Assembly (NCBI GenBank): GCA_963377175.1
Contig: CAUJNA010000580.1
Location: forward strand, 848,847-912,846
DNA: 64,000 bases
Source: Effrenium voratum
Taxonomy: Eukaryota > Sar > Dinophyceae > Suessiales > Symbiodiniaceae
Direction of reading: 5' to 3'
Shown in pieces: positions 1 through 54,200 of this stretch; position 1 is the first letter of the stretch, and each line of letters begins with the position of its first letter. Under the pieces are notes generated by a model. It saw only the letters and a list, made by a program, of their open reading frames with translations. It was not told the DNA's origin and made no database searches. Position numbers and translations under genes: made by a program.

Positions 1-114
1 ACCACTTTGAAACCATGTGAAACCATGGTTTACTGTTGGTATTTACAGGGGAATCGAATCATTCTAGGGTTTCATGGGTGGCGCGAAATGGATTTCGCAA
101 CCATCCACAGGTAT
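1..114 (-). mobile_element. Family I element cut by the window start
   Basis: Reverse copy of 29748-29879 (ACCACTTTGAAACCATG... to CCATCCACAGGTAT). Confidence 0.7.
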
Positions 115-185
115 CAGTCGAGGACTGAGTCATTTTGACGCGTTGGTGGTGCCACCTCGGGCATGTGTGCAGCTCCTGAAACTTC

Positions 186-268
186 CTGAGTGGATTGGCC
201 AAAAACACGTCCAACTTTCTATTTACCCCCAAAATGGTCTTCCCAGCTCAGGGAGTGAGGGACCCTCA
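186..268 (+). repeat. Family K dispersed repeat
   Basis: TGAGTGGATTGGCCAAAAA...TTTACCCCCAAAATGGTCTTCCCA. A second copy is at 27585-27680. Confidence 0.6.
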
Positions 269-444
269 AACTTCCCGGAAATCAGTATCATGGGTTGCAA
301 AATGGGGTATCATTTTTTTAGGTACCCTTGCTCACTTCTTGCTGGCAAGGTGGCAGGAGCCTTCGATATTGGATGAGTTTTACTGGCGAAAGGAAACCGC
401 ACTTCAACCAAAGAGAGCCAGCACTCCTCGGTTGCTTTCTGCTC

Positions 445-530
445 CCTGCGAAAAATGATTAACTTTTAGTGGATTAATACGGAAAACCCATTAGTTGGCG
501 AAAAGTTACATGTCCTAGCATCCAAGCAGT
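445..530 (+). repeat. Family F dispersed repeat
   Basis: GGAAAACCCATTAGTTGGC...AAAAGTTA...CATCCAAGCA. A second copy is at 33882-33965. Confidence 0.6.
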
Positions 531-741
531 ACGCATCGGCAAGAGGTGCATAAAAGGAGCTAAGCACGCAGCCAAACAACCACCCACGGGCGATCAGCTG
601 TTCAGCCACCCTCACGCAAGCTTCCATTTGCTTAAGTTTTTTGGGGAAAATAACATATTTCCAGTCACGGGAAAATAAAGAAATATTTGTTTCAGCAAAT
701 TGGAAGTCAAACGCCAGAAAACGAGAGCCAGGCTGGGGCTC

Positions 742-42264
<41,523 letters not shown>

Positions 42265-42710
42265 CTTGCATCCAGCTCTCTACACCCTAAACCCTTCACC
42301 AAAATCGAGGCATTCCAACTTGCAGATTTCTTTCTGAGGGTGTATGTCCCATAGAATCTTTCCAGATTGAGCTCATGGAATCTCTGCCATCTTTGCACGC
42401 CGCAAGTTGGCATGCTTGCTTGGCACGCGCGTCGCTCGCTTGAGCTGGCCCTTTGGAGCCACTCAGTGACCGCCACCCGGGGTTCGGGAGCTGTGCAGCT
42501 TCCCTCGAGAGCTAAAGCACCGCCCGCGCCTCGCCATTTTGCCTTGGCTCAGAAATGCAGCTGGGCAGATTTTAGCACTGGGAATGGGGTTTTGAAATGC
42601 TAAAATGCTTCTGGATCTAAAAATGCTTAAAGTTCGGGGTCGATTTCGAGCCATGGCCAACTTCTTCGAAGCTGCCGCTTGCTTGCACACGCCGGGTCGT
42701 GAATTAGGCA
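42265..42710. other. Short gap between two minus-strand genes
   Basis: Only 446 bases separate the thiolase stop from the first exon assigned to the downstream gene. It must hold the thiolase 3' UTR, any trans-splice acceptor, and the unlocated 5' exon(s) of the next gene. A GC-rich patch at about 42363-42475 may be one of them: on the minus strand it reads VAVTEWLQRASSSERR, but its borders and frame are unresolved. Confidence 0.4.
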
Positions 42711-42774
42711 TCAGTCGACGGGCTTGGCGAGAATGGCGACCGAGCTATGGGAAAATATGCCGCCGTTTCCGTAC
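42711..42774 (-). CDS. Thiolase gene exon 15 (C-terminus, stop)
   Basis: 64 nt coding YGNGGIFSHSSVAILAKPVD and TGA. YGNGGIFS is the family's C-terminal loop, where classical thiolases have C-x-G-G-G. Acceptor CCAAG|G. Confidence 0.9.
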
Positions 42775-45212
42775 CTTGGTCCAGGTGCGCAAACAGGACC
42801 TTTAGATCTTTTGCGTGAACTACATCGACCCCTCCAAATGCGCTTTCGTTTGAAACCATCCCAAGGGTTACGAGTTGCTGGCTGGGCTTGACGAGAGCCC
42901 TGTCTCACAGCAGGCCATCCCGTTAACCTGCAGGTGATTGCTACATCTTATGGTTCAATGCAGCATTCCCTTGAGGCTGAGCTGGCTTGAACCACAACGA
43001 TTCGAGTCCTCCAAGCAAAGCAGCACTGCAGCTCTGGCGCCTGAATTTCCTAGACCGAAACAGAAAACTGAGACAAACATTTGGGTGGAAATTGGGAAAG
43101 GGATGCGTTCGGCCAAGGACAAGCTCTTGTGACTGTCCTGCCCCAGATTGGCCGCGTGATGCAAACAAAAAAAGAAGTAATGCTCAACAGCCCGGCTCTG
43201 ACTTGATCAACCTAACGTGAGAAGCGAACTGTATGCCAGGACCCAGTTTGGTTCCATCTTATTTGGTGGGTAGTGGTTACCCTCTCTCCATGGAATGCAC
43301 CTGTGGGTTCAAAGCTGAGGATCCCCTGTCCACTTCCATTCAGAGACATGTTTCTCCACCACTCCCCTGTCCACTACCACTGCTTTCATCGTGGAAATGG
43401 GAGGGGGGGGTTGATCAAAAGGTCCAATACATGGGGTGACTATTAGGGAAACCACCAACCAAAAAGACTTGACGCTCACCACATGGGAAAAGCTGCCCGT
43501 GGTCAAACTGGGGCCCTAAATGCAATATTAATCAACCCGTCAAACAAATCCCTCTAAGAGCGGTCCATCCTCCAGGCAGTTGAACCTTCTGAATTCCATG
43601 ACTTTCAGCACTAAACCCTTCAAGACCAACAAGGGAAAATATATTTTGTTTGTTTCAGCAAATGGAAAAACACTCTAAAGCAAAAATCGCAACTAAACGC
43701 ATGGACGTGTTGGGGCCCAACCAAATATTGATCAACACTCAGATAGCTGTGGGTCAAAAAAGATTTTGTACCCAGAATGGCTTGCCCTGGCGAATGGAAC
43801 CAAGGACTAAAACCTGCAGCCCCCATGGTGGGAAAAAGTTGCTGCCCCAACCCCAAATGACCATCATATCAAGCAAAAAATCTAAACGCATGGACATTTC
43901 GGGGCCCAACCAAATATTGATCAACACTCAGATAGCTTGGGGTCTTCAAAAAAGCAAAAAATGGCACCCAAAATGGCATGGAACCTTTTTCTGGTGTGCA
44001 AAAGGTTTTTGACCCAACCCCCAAATGGCTGTGGGTCAAAAACAGGTACCATAAAATGGCTTGCCCTGGTACATTGAACCAACAGCTAAAACCTGGAGTC
44101 CCCTCGTGGTTTAATTTTGACCCAACCCCAAATGGCCATGGGTCAAAATCCAAGTCGTGCCCCCAGTGAACATCCAAATCCAACCACTAAAATAGGTTCT
44201 AAAATGGGTGAATTCACCTACCACCAAATTGGGATCCCAAAACGGTTTTGACAACCACTGCCATATCAACACACCCACATCACCTTGCAGGAGGGATGTC
44301 TGTAACCTTCACCTCCTCAAACATACCGGAAGCGTACTGGGAAGATCAGAGCTGACCCAAGCCCCAAACGGCTCCCCGGTCCGTCCGGCGCTCACCTCCG
44401 CACCACCCGCCACCCGCCGGGCCGAGGCGTCCGAGGCGCACCAGCGCCCGCCGCACCCGCGGCACCTGGCGCGGCCCCGCGGCGCCCGTGAGCTGCTCGC
44501 CTGGAAGGCGGTGAACGGCGGCCGGCTTAGCCTGGCCATCCAAAGTGGTTCCTGGTTTTTAGGTGTCGCGTGTTTATGGGTGTTGTTGTTGTCTGCTTTT
44601 TAGGTGCTTAGGTGTCATGTGCATGACCGAGCCCCAGCCTTCTTCCGGATTTGCGCGAGTCCATTGGCAAAAGAAAAACAACAACAGCAACAATAATATA
44701 TGTCCAGCGGTGATAGATGTCCTTTAAAACCAACAGGAGCAAATGAAAAACCGTCGTAAACCAAATTCCAAATGGAATCCTAACGGCGTTGTCTTTCCAA
44801 AGCCAACCCGAAGGATTTTAAGAACATCCTCTTTGCAAAGCTTGCAGGAGGCAAGAAAACTGGCAGCGGTGGGTTGGATGATGGTAGGGTAGCGCAGCAC
44901 GACACTTTGTCGCCAGAAAACACTTCGCCAGAAAACACTTGAGGACTCAGAACACACGGGCCAAACAGCTTGTGGTCTTGCTTGGTTGCTTGGTTGCTTG
45001 GCTGCTTGCTTGCTTGCTTGCTTGCTCGCTTGCCTGCCTGCCCTGCGTGCCTGCCTGCTTGCTTGCTTGCTTGCGTGCTTGATTGCATGAGTGCGTGCCT
45101 GCCTGCCTGCTGCCTGCCTGCTTGCCTGCCTGCTTGTTTGCTCGCTTGCAGGCTTTCTTGGTTGGTTGGTTGGTCGGTCGGTCGGTCCGTTGGTTGGTTG
45201 GTTGGTTGGTTA

Positions 45213-45251
<39 letters not shown>

Positions 45252-48200
45252 TGCTGGTTTGGTGCTCTCCAGTTTCTAGGATTGCTCAGTTTGAGGTTGC
45301 TTGCTTGAGCACGGGTTCTTTAGGAGTTCAGTGGTGTGTGATTTGGCATTGTCTCGGTTTCAGCTTGTGAATCGGGGTGGAATTTAGCGAGGTGTCAGAA
45401 CGTCTTTTGGGTTTGCCGGGCTTGAGGCTGCAGCCGTCATCCCAGGACCAGCACAAACAGAACTCTCAATTGCAGCTCAAGCGCAGGCTTCTATGATGTT
45501 GTACATCGCCGGCACCTGCGCGTTGTGCACATCTTAGGGGCAAAGCATACAGCAAGAAGCGGATACATAAAGAAGAACGAAAAAACAAAGGGATACATAA
45601 CGAAATGCCCATTCCCTTGAACTGGCAAAGTGCCCTAATTACACCAGCATAGACCACGGTGCTTGACGACCGTAACGACCAACTGTGCGTAGATGATGCC
45701 CCACACAGACACACACAAAGACGGAATCTATGTTAAGAATGGACACAGCATAGTCACAGGGGACAGCAGCATCATTCGAGTCTGCTTCAGCGAACTCATG
45801 ACTGTCGAACCAAGGTCGACAACAAGCAAAACAACGGGTTGATCAGCAAATCCACAGCCGGAAAGACAGGTCCCCAAGTCGTACAATGTGTGTCAAGACC
45901 CAACCAACAGGAGATAATAACAAGAAACACTTGATTGTCAGGAATCACATTAGTCAGTGATAGCGTGCCCAAGCATTCATTCAGTAACATGATAGCATTT
46001 TCTGGCACCACACCAAACGATGTCAGAGACAAGCGAGCTTCAAACTATGGATGGTACAGTATGTTCCAGCACCAAACCAATGAGACATCAAGGTATGTTC
46101 CAGCACTAACCTAACAAGATTAAAAAGGGTTGCAATGGATGTATATAGTATAATATATATATATAAGTGTCATGGTGTCATGCGCCAAACCAATGTGACA
46201 CATCAAGAGGAAGTCGGACTGCAACAAAACAGATCATAGCCGTTCTCCAGCACCCAGCCAAAAGAAAACAATTCAATACCTGTTCTTACAAACAATCAGA
46301 AATACGGCGCAAATCGATAGCTGCTGTTTGCAAGAGAAAAAAATCGAATCACAAAACGGATCGCGGTCTGTCTTTTTCGGGCTCACAAGTGCATTTTCGT
46401 GCGCCGAACGAAAGAGAAATCATCAGCAGCAATCGTTTACAATATGCAACACCAATACAGCAGCATCCTGCAATCACATTCTCCAGCAGCACCCATCCAG
46501 CAGTCACAATCTGCAGCAGCACCTTGCAACAAAGCCCTGCAACCGCACCCTGCGCAACTCTTGGTCACACTTGCAGCAGCGCCCTGCAACACTTCGCAAA
46601 ACCCAGTCCCCTTCAACAGCACCCTGCGGCAGCACCCAAGCAACAGCACCCAGCCAAAATTTGGAGGCACGTCCACCCTCTACTTGCTTTGTTCACACCC
46701 CAATTGGCCAATGGTTTTCTGGGGAAAACTACCCTTTGCATTTCTGGGGAAAACTACAGGACGTTCTGTTCGACTGGCCACTTCTTGATGGTCCGTTCCC
46801 ATGTGCTCCCGTGTGCTGAAAGGCTGGAAGAAGCGCCAGCAAAACTGGGAAAACGGGTCGGATGGGCCAGCTGCGTGTCCGTTCGGGGTGACCGGGTGAG
46901 GCTCGGCCACTCTCCCATGTGAGACGGTCACTCATTCTGCTGGTCTTTTCGGGTTGCCTTGACCAAGCCATGTGGGTGTGTGTGTGTGTGTGCGTGTGTT
47001 TTTTTTGAAGATACCCTTTTGGCTGGTTGGTTTTGAGGTTAAAACTTAAAACGAAACATAAACTCCTCGCGCCATCCTGGGTGGCTCTTGAGGATGTTTT
47101 TTAGGTTGACGGTATTGCGGCATGTTTTTGTTTCTTTTCTTTTCCTGTTTTTCTTATTTCTCGTTCTTGACGGTTGACGAGCCACCCAGCCACCCAGCAT
47201 CCACCGCACCTCCCAAGGTGCTCCGAAGGCCAAAAGCCCGCCGTGGGTGTTGATGGGGAAGTCCGCCGGCTGGTACTCCGACCTCGGATCGCCGTCCGCA
47301 AAAGCCGCCGGCGTTCCCTGTGGCGTGGTTGGCGAAAACCAAAAAAAAGCGCGCCCACCGTTCAGAACCCCTGGAATGGGCCGATCCCCTGTAAATGCCA
47401 ACAAATAATGGCGTTCCATTGTTTCAAAGCGGTGCAGGATTTCGTTCATGCACAGTAGTGCTTCACAACACCATTGAAGGTACACATTTGGACATGGCTT
47501 TTCTGCGAGCAAAACCTCACCGGCCAAACTCGGTCTCCTTTTGGGAATGGAAGGCACATGAAAAAGGAACCAAACTGAGATCAGTGGAATGGATTCCCTT
47601 TTCAACCAAGACCAAGAATGACGCCTAAGGACGCCCATTTAACCAAGACCAAAACTGACCTAAGGACACCAAACTGAGATCAGTGGAATCAAGAACACCT
47701 ATGCCCAGGGCTCCACTTTTTGACTATTTCAGGGTAGACTTAAACCCAGGGGTGGTTCGGTGGTTCATTGCCCCCAAAAAGAGAACCTGTGGGTAGGGGC
47801 AGTCAAAAAGTGGACCCCTGCCTGTGCCAGGACATCTGCGCGCCAAGCAGCTGCGTCCGCTTGAACATCTGCTCCACCCATTGGCCACCCTGGCCTTTGG
47901 CTGCCACCCCGCAGGCTTCCAGCGCGCGCACGAAGCACACCGGGTAGCAGTCCTGGGCTCGGACCGGGGTCTGAGGGTCGGGGAAGCCCAAGGAAACGCC
48001 TTCCGTTTTGGGCTGTTACCCTTCCCCGGTTTTGGGACAAAAAGGAAAAGCGACGCTGGCAACCAGCCAAGCGACTTTTTCGTTTGATCACCAACAACAG
48101 GTAGAAAGCAAGAGGGGGGAAAAAGACAAGCTCGCCAACGTTGGAAACAGTCCTGCATCGACTCGCAATGTAATCTACAAGCAAAGCCCGGATAATCGAT

Positions 48201-51200
48201 AGCACACTGGCCAATAGCTAAGCGCCGTCTGCCTGGACCACCCAACCTCACCTCACCCTACCCCACCCAACCCCACCCCACCCAACCCCATCCACCCACC
48301 CCCAACCCAACCCAACCACACCCCCCCACCCCACCCACCTCGCCCAACTCCACCCCACCGGCTCGAGCCGCATAGAGCCCGAACCAATCGACGTCCCCCG
48401 GCAGCAGCTGGGCCTCGGAGAAGGCCGACTGGGCCGCGGCCTCGCGGCGGAGACCGGCGGAGACGGGCTGCGGTCGGTCGCACCAGGTTTCGGAGACGAG
48501 GCTCTGAGCCAGAACGCGTTGGCTTCGTCTTTTTTAGTTTTACTAGAAACAAAGTCTTTGGTTCATGTAGCCCTCACAATATCCCCCACGAAACTAGGGC
48601 CAACCAGTCTTGAGCACTCTTGGCTATGTGCTCCGGACACAGATGGTTCCTAGAGCTCAAAGCAAAGCGCACTCGAGCGTCGTGCGCACCCATTGACTGA
48701 CTCGCCGCGGCCTCTCTTTTTTTCAACAGTTCGGCCAAAGGGAAACGAGCAGCAAGATGCTGAAGTGCGCCAGGCGCCCGAGAACATCATCGCATTTCTC
48801 TTCTGCGTTTTTGAAATGGGTCCCTTGCATGGTTCTCAAGGGCAAGTGAAAAGGAACATGCTGGTTGACAGAGAACCATCTAAGGGACCAGTGAGGTGGT
48901 CCAACTGGAACAAGTTTTCGGGCCCACTTGACGGACAGTCTTTTCACAGCGCCCCTCGGCCGGCATCCTTGGCCCAAGCCTCACGCTTTGCCTCCAGAAC
49001 CCTCCCGCCCCTCCCCCGCCCCCTCCGCCCCTCCGGAACACAAGCAAAAAAAGAGAAAAAACATGGCGACCTCGCTTGCTTGCGTTTGCGCTTGCGCCTG
49101 TGCCTCGCTTTGCTTGCTGCGGTTGTGCTTTGCTTGTGCTCGTGTTCGGGGGGAGGGGCGCATCGGCCTCGAGGCTGGACCCTTCTGAAAGGCGGCTACC
49201 GCGGCTACCGCGGCTACCGCCACCGCGGTGTTTTCCCCGAACAAGCAGAAGCACATCCAGCCTCCCCCATTCAAGTATGTCCTGTCCAAGCCACAGTTGT
49301 TTCAACCAGCTTGTGGTTGGTCTTGCTCTTCAACATCTTCAACACAACCCCCATCGGGGGTCCATCTTTTTTCAGGAGCCGACGCGACTCGTGACTCGCA
49401 ATCCTGTTCAATAGTCTTTCTGGGCCCCACTTCACAACCAACTCCCAAGAAAAAAAAAGTCTATATATTGCAAATTGTACAAACCTGAAATAAGGGATCC
49501 CCAAGTACAGGATCTTTCCCATGGTGAGCTCTTTCTAGCAAATTGGTGAGCTCGCCACAAATGATGCGCAAAAAAGCAACAATAAGGAGCTGACTCGACA
49601 TGAGCCGACTCGACCGACTCCCGACTCGCACCTGACTCGGACGAGGCCGCCTCGCAGCTGAGCACTCGACTTGCGACTCGACTCGACTCGACTGACACCA
49701 AAAATTATGCGCAAAAAAAGAACAGACCCGACTCGACTCCCGACGAGCGCCCGCCTCGCAGCTGAACACTCGACTTGCGACTCGACTCGACTCGACTGAC
49801 ACCAAAAATTATGCGCTAAAAAAAAGAACAGAGTCGACTCGAGTGACCCGACTCGACTCGCGACGAGCGCCCGCCTCGCAGCTGAACACTCGACTTGCGA
49901 CTCGACTCGACTCGACTGACACCAAAAATGATTCGCACAAAAAGAACAGAGCCGACTCGAGTGACCCGACTCGACTCCCGACGAGCGCCCGCCTCGCAGC
50001 TGAACACTCGACTTGCGACTCGACTCGACTCGACTGACACCAAAAATGATTCGCAAAAAAAGAACAGAGCAGACTCGAGTGACCCGACTCGACTCCCGAC
50101 GAGCGCCCGCCTCGCAGCTGAAAACTCTCCCAACTCCCCACTGACTCGACTCGACTGAGTAGACTCGCGACTGACGACTCGACTGAGTCGACTCAACTGA
50201 GTCGACTCGACGTGAGGCGCCTCGCAGCTGAACATCGCCTCGTCGATGTCTCTGGGCGGGAAGAGCGGCCCGCTGGCCTCGCCGCCCCCCAGGACCACCA
50301 CGCCCCCGGAGGCCGCCACGGGGCCCAAGCGCTCGCTCACCGCCCCGTCCTACCCGAAAGGACGGGACCTAAAAGGCGCGAAGTTGACCGTGCTGATCCA
50401 AGGGGGGTTGGGTTGGCTGGGGTCGAAGACCACCAAAAGATGGTTTTTGAGATGCAAGTCGGAAAATGGGGAAAACACCAACAAAACTGCATGTTTTGTT
50501 TGATGCAAGTGGGGTAGACTGGGGTCCAAATCCCCCCAAAACTGGATGGCTTTTGATAACATGGGGTCCAAACCCCCCCACATTGGATGCAGTTTGTTGT
50601 TCCAAGTAAGAAAAAAAAGCTGGATGGGTTCGTTTTGGGCCTTGCAAACAAAATATCTCTGGCCTCCCGAAAAGTGATCGGTCTTTTTATCCCCCAGTGA
50701 ACATCCCAATCCAACCACTAAAATAGGTTCCGTACACCTACCCCAAAATGGGATCCCATTGGTTTTGAAGTTTTGACCCACAGCCGCATGTCAGAACACT
50801 GAACACTGAGGATCGCAAACCCCTGGCCAGTTTCTTTGGCGGCGAAAGGCCCCCCTGTCGCATCGATATTGCTAGTCTCGGCTTATTCTGCTCCCCAATG
50901 TCATGACGACCCAAGCAAAAATTAGAGCTGTGCCCACACCAAATGAGCGTTTGGTTCCGCACACTTGTGGTGTTTAAGGTGCCTAGAGCCCTAACCAGTT
51001 ATGACTACCGTCCGTTAAAAGGAAGGTCATGGGTCAAAAGCCTGTACCCTTAGTGAACATCCCAATCCCCACTAAAATGGACTAAAATGGGTGGTGCACC
51101 TACCCCAAAATGGGATCCCATTGACCCACAGCCGGAAGTGAAATTTGGGCTCGCCTTCCAAAACGAGCGGTTCCGTCACCTTGCTGCTGACCACGTCGTG

Positions 51201-54200
51201 CCCCAGGTGATGGTCCATGAAGCTGCTGCTGGCGACGATGATCGCGGCGCCCCCGTCGGCCCGCCGGGCGCACTCCAGAAGATTGGTGGCCGGTGCAATG
51301 CTCCTTCCAAAAATGACCCAAGTGCTGAATGGGTGGCTTAAAGGGGAAGCCCAAAAGGACATGTTGATCACCTACAGACGTGTTGCATTTAATGGACCTG
51401 TATAGTTCTGTTCTTAATTCAAGGGTCTGAGGGGGTGAGTCTATGAATGAATGGCTGTGTTGGATTCTTCCTTGGCAGCTTTTGACTGACTGACAACGCG
51501 AACCATAATTCCTGCCTAAGATTTCTTCTTGGAGGGCACGTCAAGAAAAACAGCCACGAGGCAAGTTGGTTACAATGTTTCCCTCCCAAAGCATACATGG
51601 ATCAAGGGTGTGTTCACGTATGGGTTTTTGGAGGTATGGAGGCTTAATATCACTTTTTTGTATATGCGGGGTATATACTGCCTTGGAAGCTTATGTTGGT
51701 GGTGTATACCCATCTGTACCTTCAAACCCCTACCTTGAATGGACCCTGACGGAGGAGCGGAGCATTGTAGGAACGAGATGTTTGCGTATTCTGCAAAACG
51801 CCGCGGTGGAATGAAGAATGATTTGCCTACTTCACAAAGATGTAGAAACCACACACCGAAAAGACACACTTTCTTGTGGGCGTCGCTACGCACACAATCA
51901 GGCGCTGGTAGCACTCGTTGTCTTTTCTCAGCTGAAAAGGCAGCTCAGACGTACAGCTCTCCTGCATGAAGTGACTGGCTTCCCCCAACCATTGGACTGG
52001 CCATTTGCACCGGGGTGGTTCAAACATGTTTCCACGTGGCCATCAATGAACATCCCGATCCCCACAAAAATAGGCTCTAAAATGGGTGGTGCACCTACCC
52101 CAAAATGGGATCCCATTGGTTTTGAACCAAGGCCACTTTGAAGCAATGGCCATGGGCCTTGCGATCCTTTCGGGCCACACCCTGCCCCACTCCAAGCCAA
52201 AGCCTCCGCCAACCCAAACGAAACTATCAACTCAACCCATCAACTCAACCCAATTCAACCCCCACTCCACCAAGCCAAACCAAACGATTTCCAGCCTCTC
52301 ACCCCATCCTGGAGGACAGCACATCCTCCAAGGAGTGGGGCCGCTTGGTGAGCGCCAAGGGATGCCGCTGCGCCTGACGGGACATCAGCACGGAGACCAT
52401 GGCCAGCTGCTCCCGGCTCACTGAGCGACCCATCTGCCACCGCGCCACCTGAGTCAAAACCCATCGCGGTGAAAATGGTCATGTTGGACCTCCTTTAGGA
52501 ATAGCACCCTCTATTGTAGAAACCTTTTGATCCTGTTAGGGGGTCCGTGCAAAGAGGGTCCAACATTAATGTGGACCACAGATTTATCGACCCCGGTTTA
52601 CTAATAGGGGGTGGTTTTTGGTGTGATTCCTACAAAGGTTTGTGTACTGACTATGGCCTCCATGAAAGCAGGTAGGACAGCTACATGGTGGGAGTTTTGG
52701 GTGCTCAATAAGAACTTCCCCGAGCTCCTCAGCGTCCGATGACCTGATCGTCGCAAGGGTAGACACGCGGTGCCTGGAAAAGGCAAACAAAAGGACACAT
52801 TTTTGTTCTATCCTTGTCGATTGATCATTGCTTTGAGGCTTGGAGCAAACATCTCCCTCCAGCATCAGCTCTCTGCAGAATGTGGGTGAAATAGCAGGAA
52901 ATGGTTGTAAGCCCAAGGACAAAAACAACCCTGCGGACCGAAATCCGCGCTTTCGTTTTGTCGTTTTTCTGGAAAAACTTGCGTTTCACCCCAGCGAAAT
53001 GCTCATTGAGTCCCCAAAAAAAACTCCCAAAAAGAGGGCTCAGTTTTAGAGGCGTTTTGCGTTTCGCTGAGGCGAAACGCAAATTGTATCGCCCATTCCC
53101 TGCCTTCTCCTTTTTCACATCTTTGCAATCGCAACAACCCACATCTCACGCCACTGCCAATACTTTACATACAAGAGGAGATGCGTAGAGTCTATCGTGC
53201 CAGTGTGGCAGACGACCTGTTCGCGTCAGCGAAAAACATCTTTGACAAACTCTCCCTTACTGTGATTAACTGATTCGTGAAGCAAGCCGACATTATCAGC
53301 TACCTTCGGATAGCACTTCGTGCCATCGGTGAAAAGCATCGTCCTCTTGGCGTGCAGTGTTAGTTTTAGCGGGTGCGCTTACCGTTGTCAGGCGTGCTAT
53401 AACGAAGCAGTCGAGCGGGTGCGCTTACCATGGTCAGGCGTGCGCGCAGTGCCAGGGCGAAGCAGTGGCGCAGGCGTGCTATGCAGGGTTGCAGGAACAA
53501 AGTGCACGCCGTTGAGTGCGGTTTCTGGTCCGCTAGCAAAAACAAGATTCATGTGGCAGAGCATAGTGTGTTTTGGGAGCACTGGCTCGTTTTCCCATTT
53601 TGTTTTCCCGTTATTCCGGGGCCGCCGGCAATTTCAACCCACTCCCACGGAATTCGACGCCTCCACGCCCCACACTTGCAAATGACCCTTTCTGCATCAG
53701 ACGAATCACTAGCAGATTCCCTTCATAAGTTGCATGGAACCAGCTTGGGTATCAAAAAAAACTGTTCTAAGTTCTAACAAAAAATGATTGTTAAAAAAGG
53801 TTGTTTTTGATGGTCATCCCATGGACCCAACCATTTTTTCAGAATGGAGGGAACCAATGGCGAACGGTACCTCTTATTCCCAATCGTGCCGGAGTTTCCG
53901 GCCTGGTCATAGCCGTTGGGGATACACGGCCTTGGACTTGCCAATTCATTGCAATTCCCGAAATAATCCTGAAATAAAAGGGAACGCTTCCTGTGTTCAT
54001 TTCAAAATCAACAACACAAGCCTGTCGGGCCGAAGAGCTCTACATGCCCATGACTTGTTGCTTTGAATGCAAGATTCCACATATAAACATCATCTAGATG
54101 TCCATTTCCGCACTTCTCTTTTCTTCGCGCCCCTCTAAAAACAAACAAAGAAGCAATAACCGCATATCTGTGTTTCTTCATCTTCACCCCCCCCCAAAGA

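Larger units (their letters stand above)
42775..44439. other. Thiolase intron 14 (1.7 kb)
   Basis: Contains one family-D element and a run of four adjoining family A/B elements with a direct repeat (43699-44263). 42775-43420 shows nothing I can name. Confidence 0.5.

Noticed and set aside
46167..46922. 251-codon plus-strand frame rich in Gln/His/Pro.
   Set aside because: Derived from CAGCA-type repeats inside thiolase intron 12.
49590..50245. Regular ~119-bp repeats considered as a CRISPR array.
   Set aside because: Copies are contiguous tandem units without unique spacers, in a eukaryotic intron.
49535..50340. Arg/Ser-rich frames (RRM-partner-like RS repeats) on both strands.
   Set aside because: They are the CGACT satellite translated. 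The real coding part is only exon 9 at 50221-50349.
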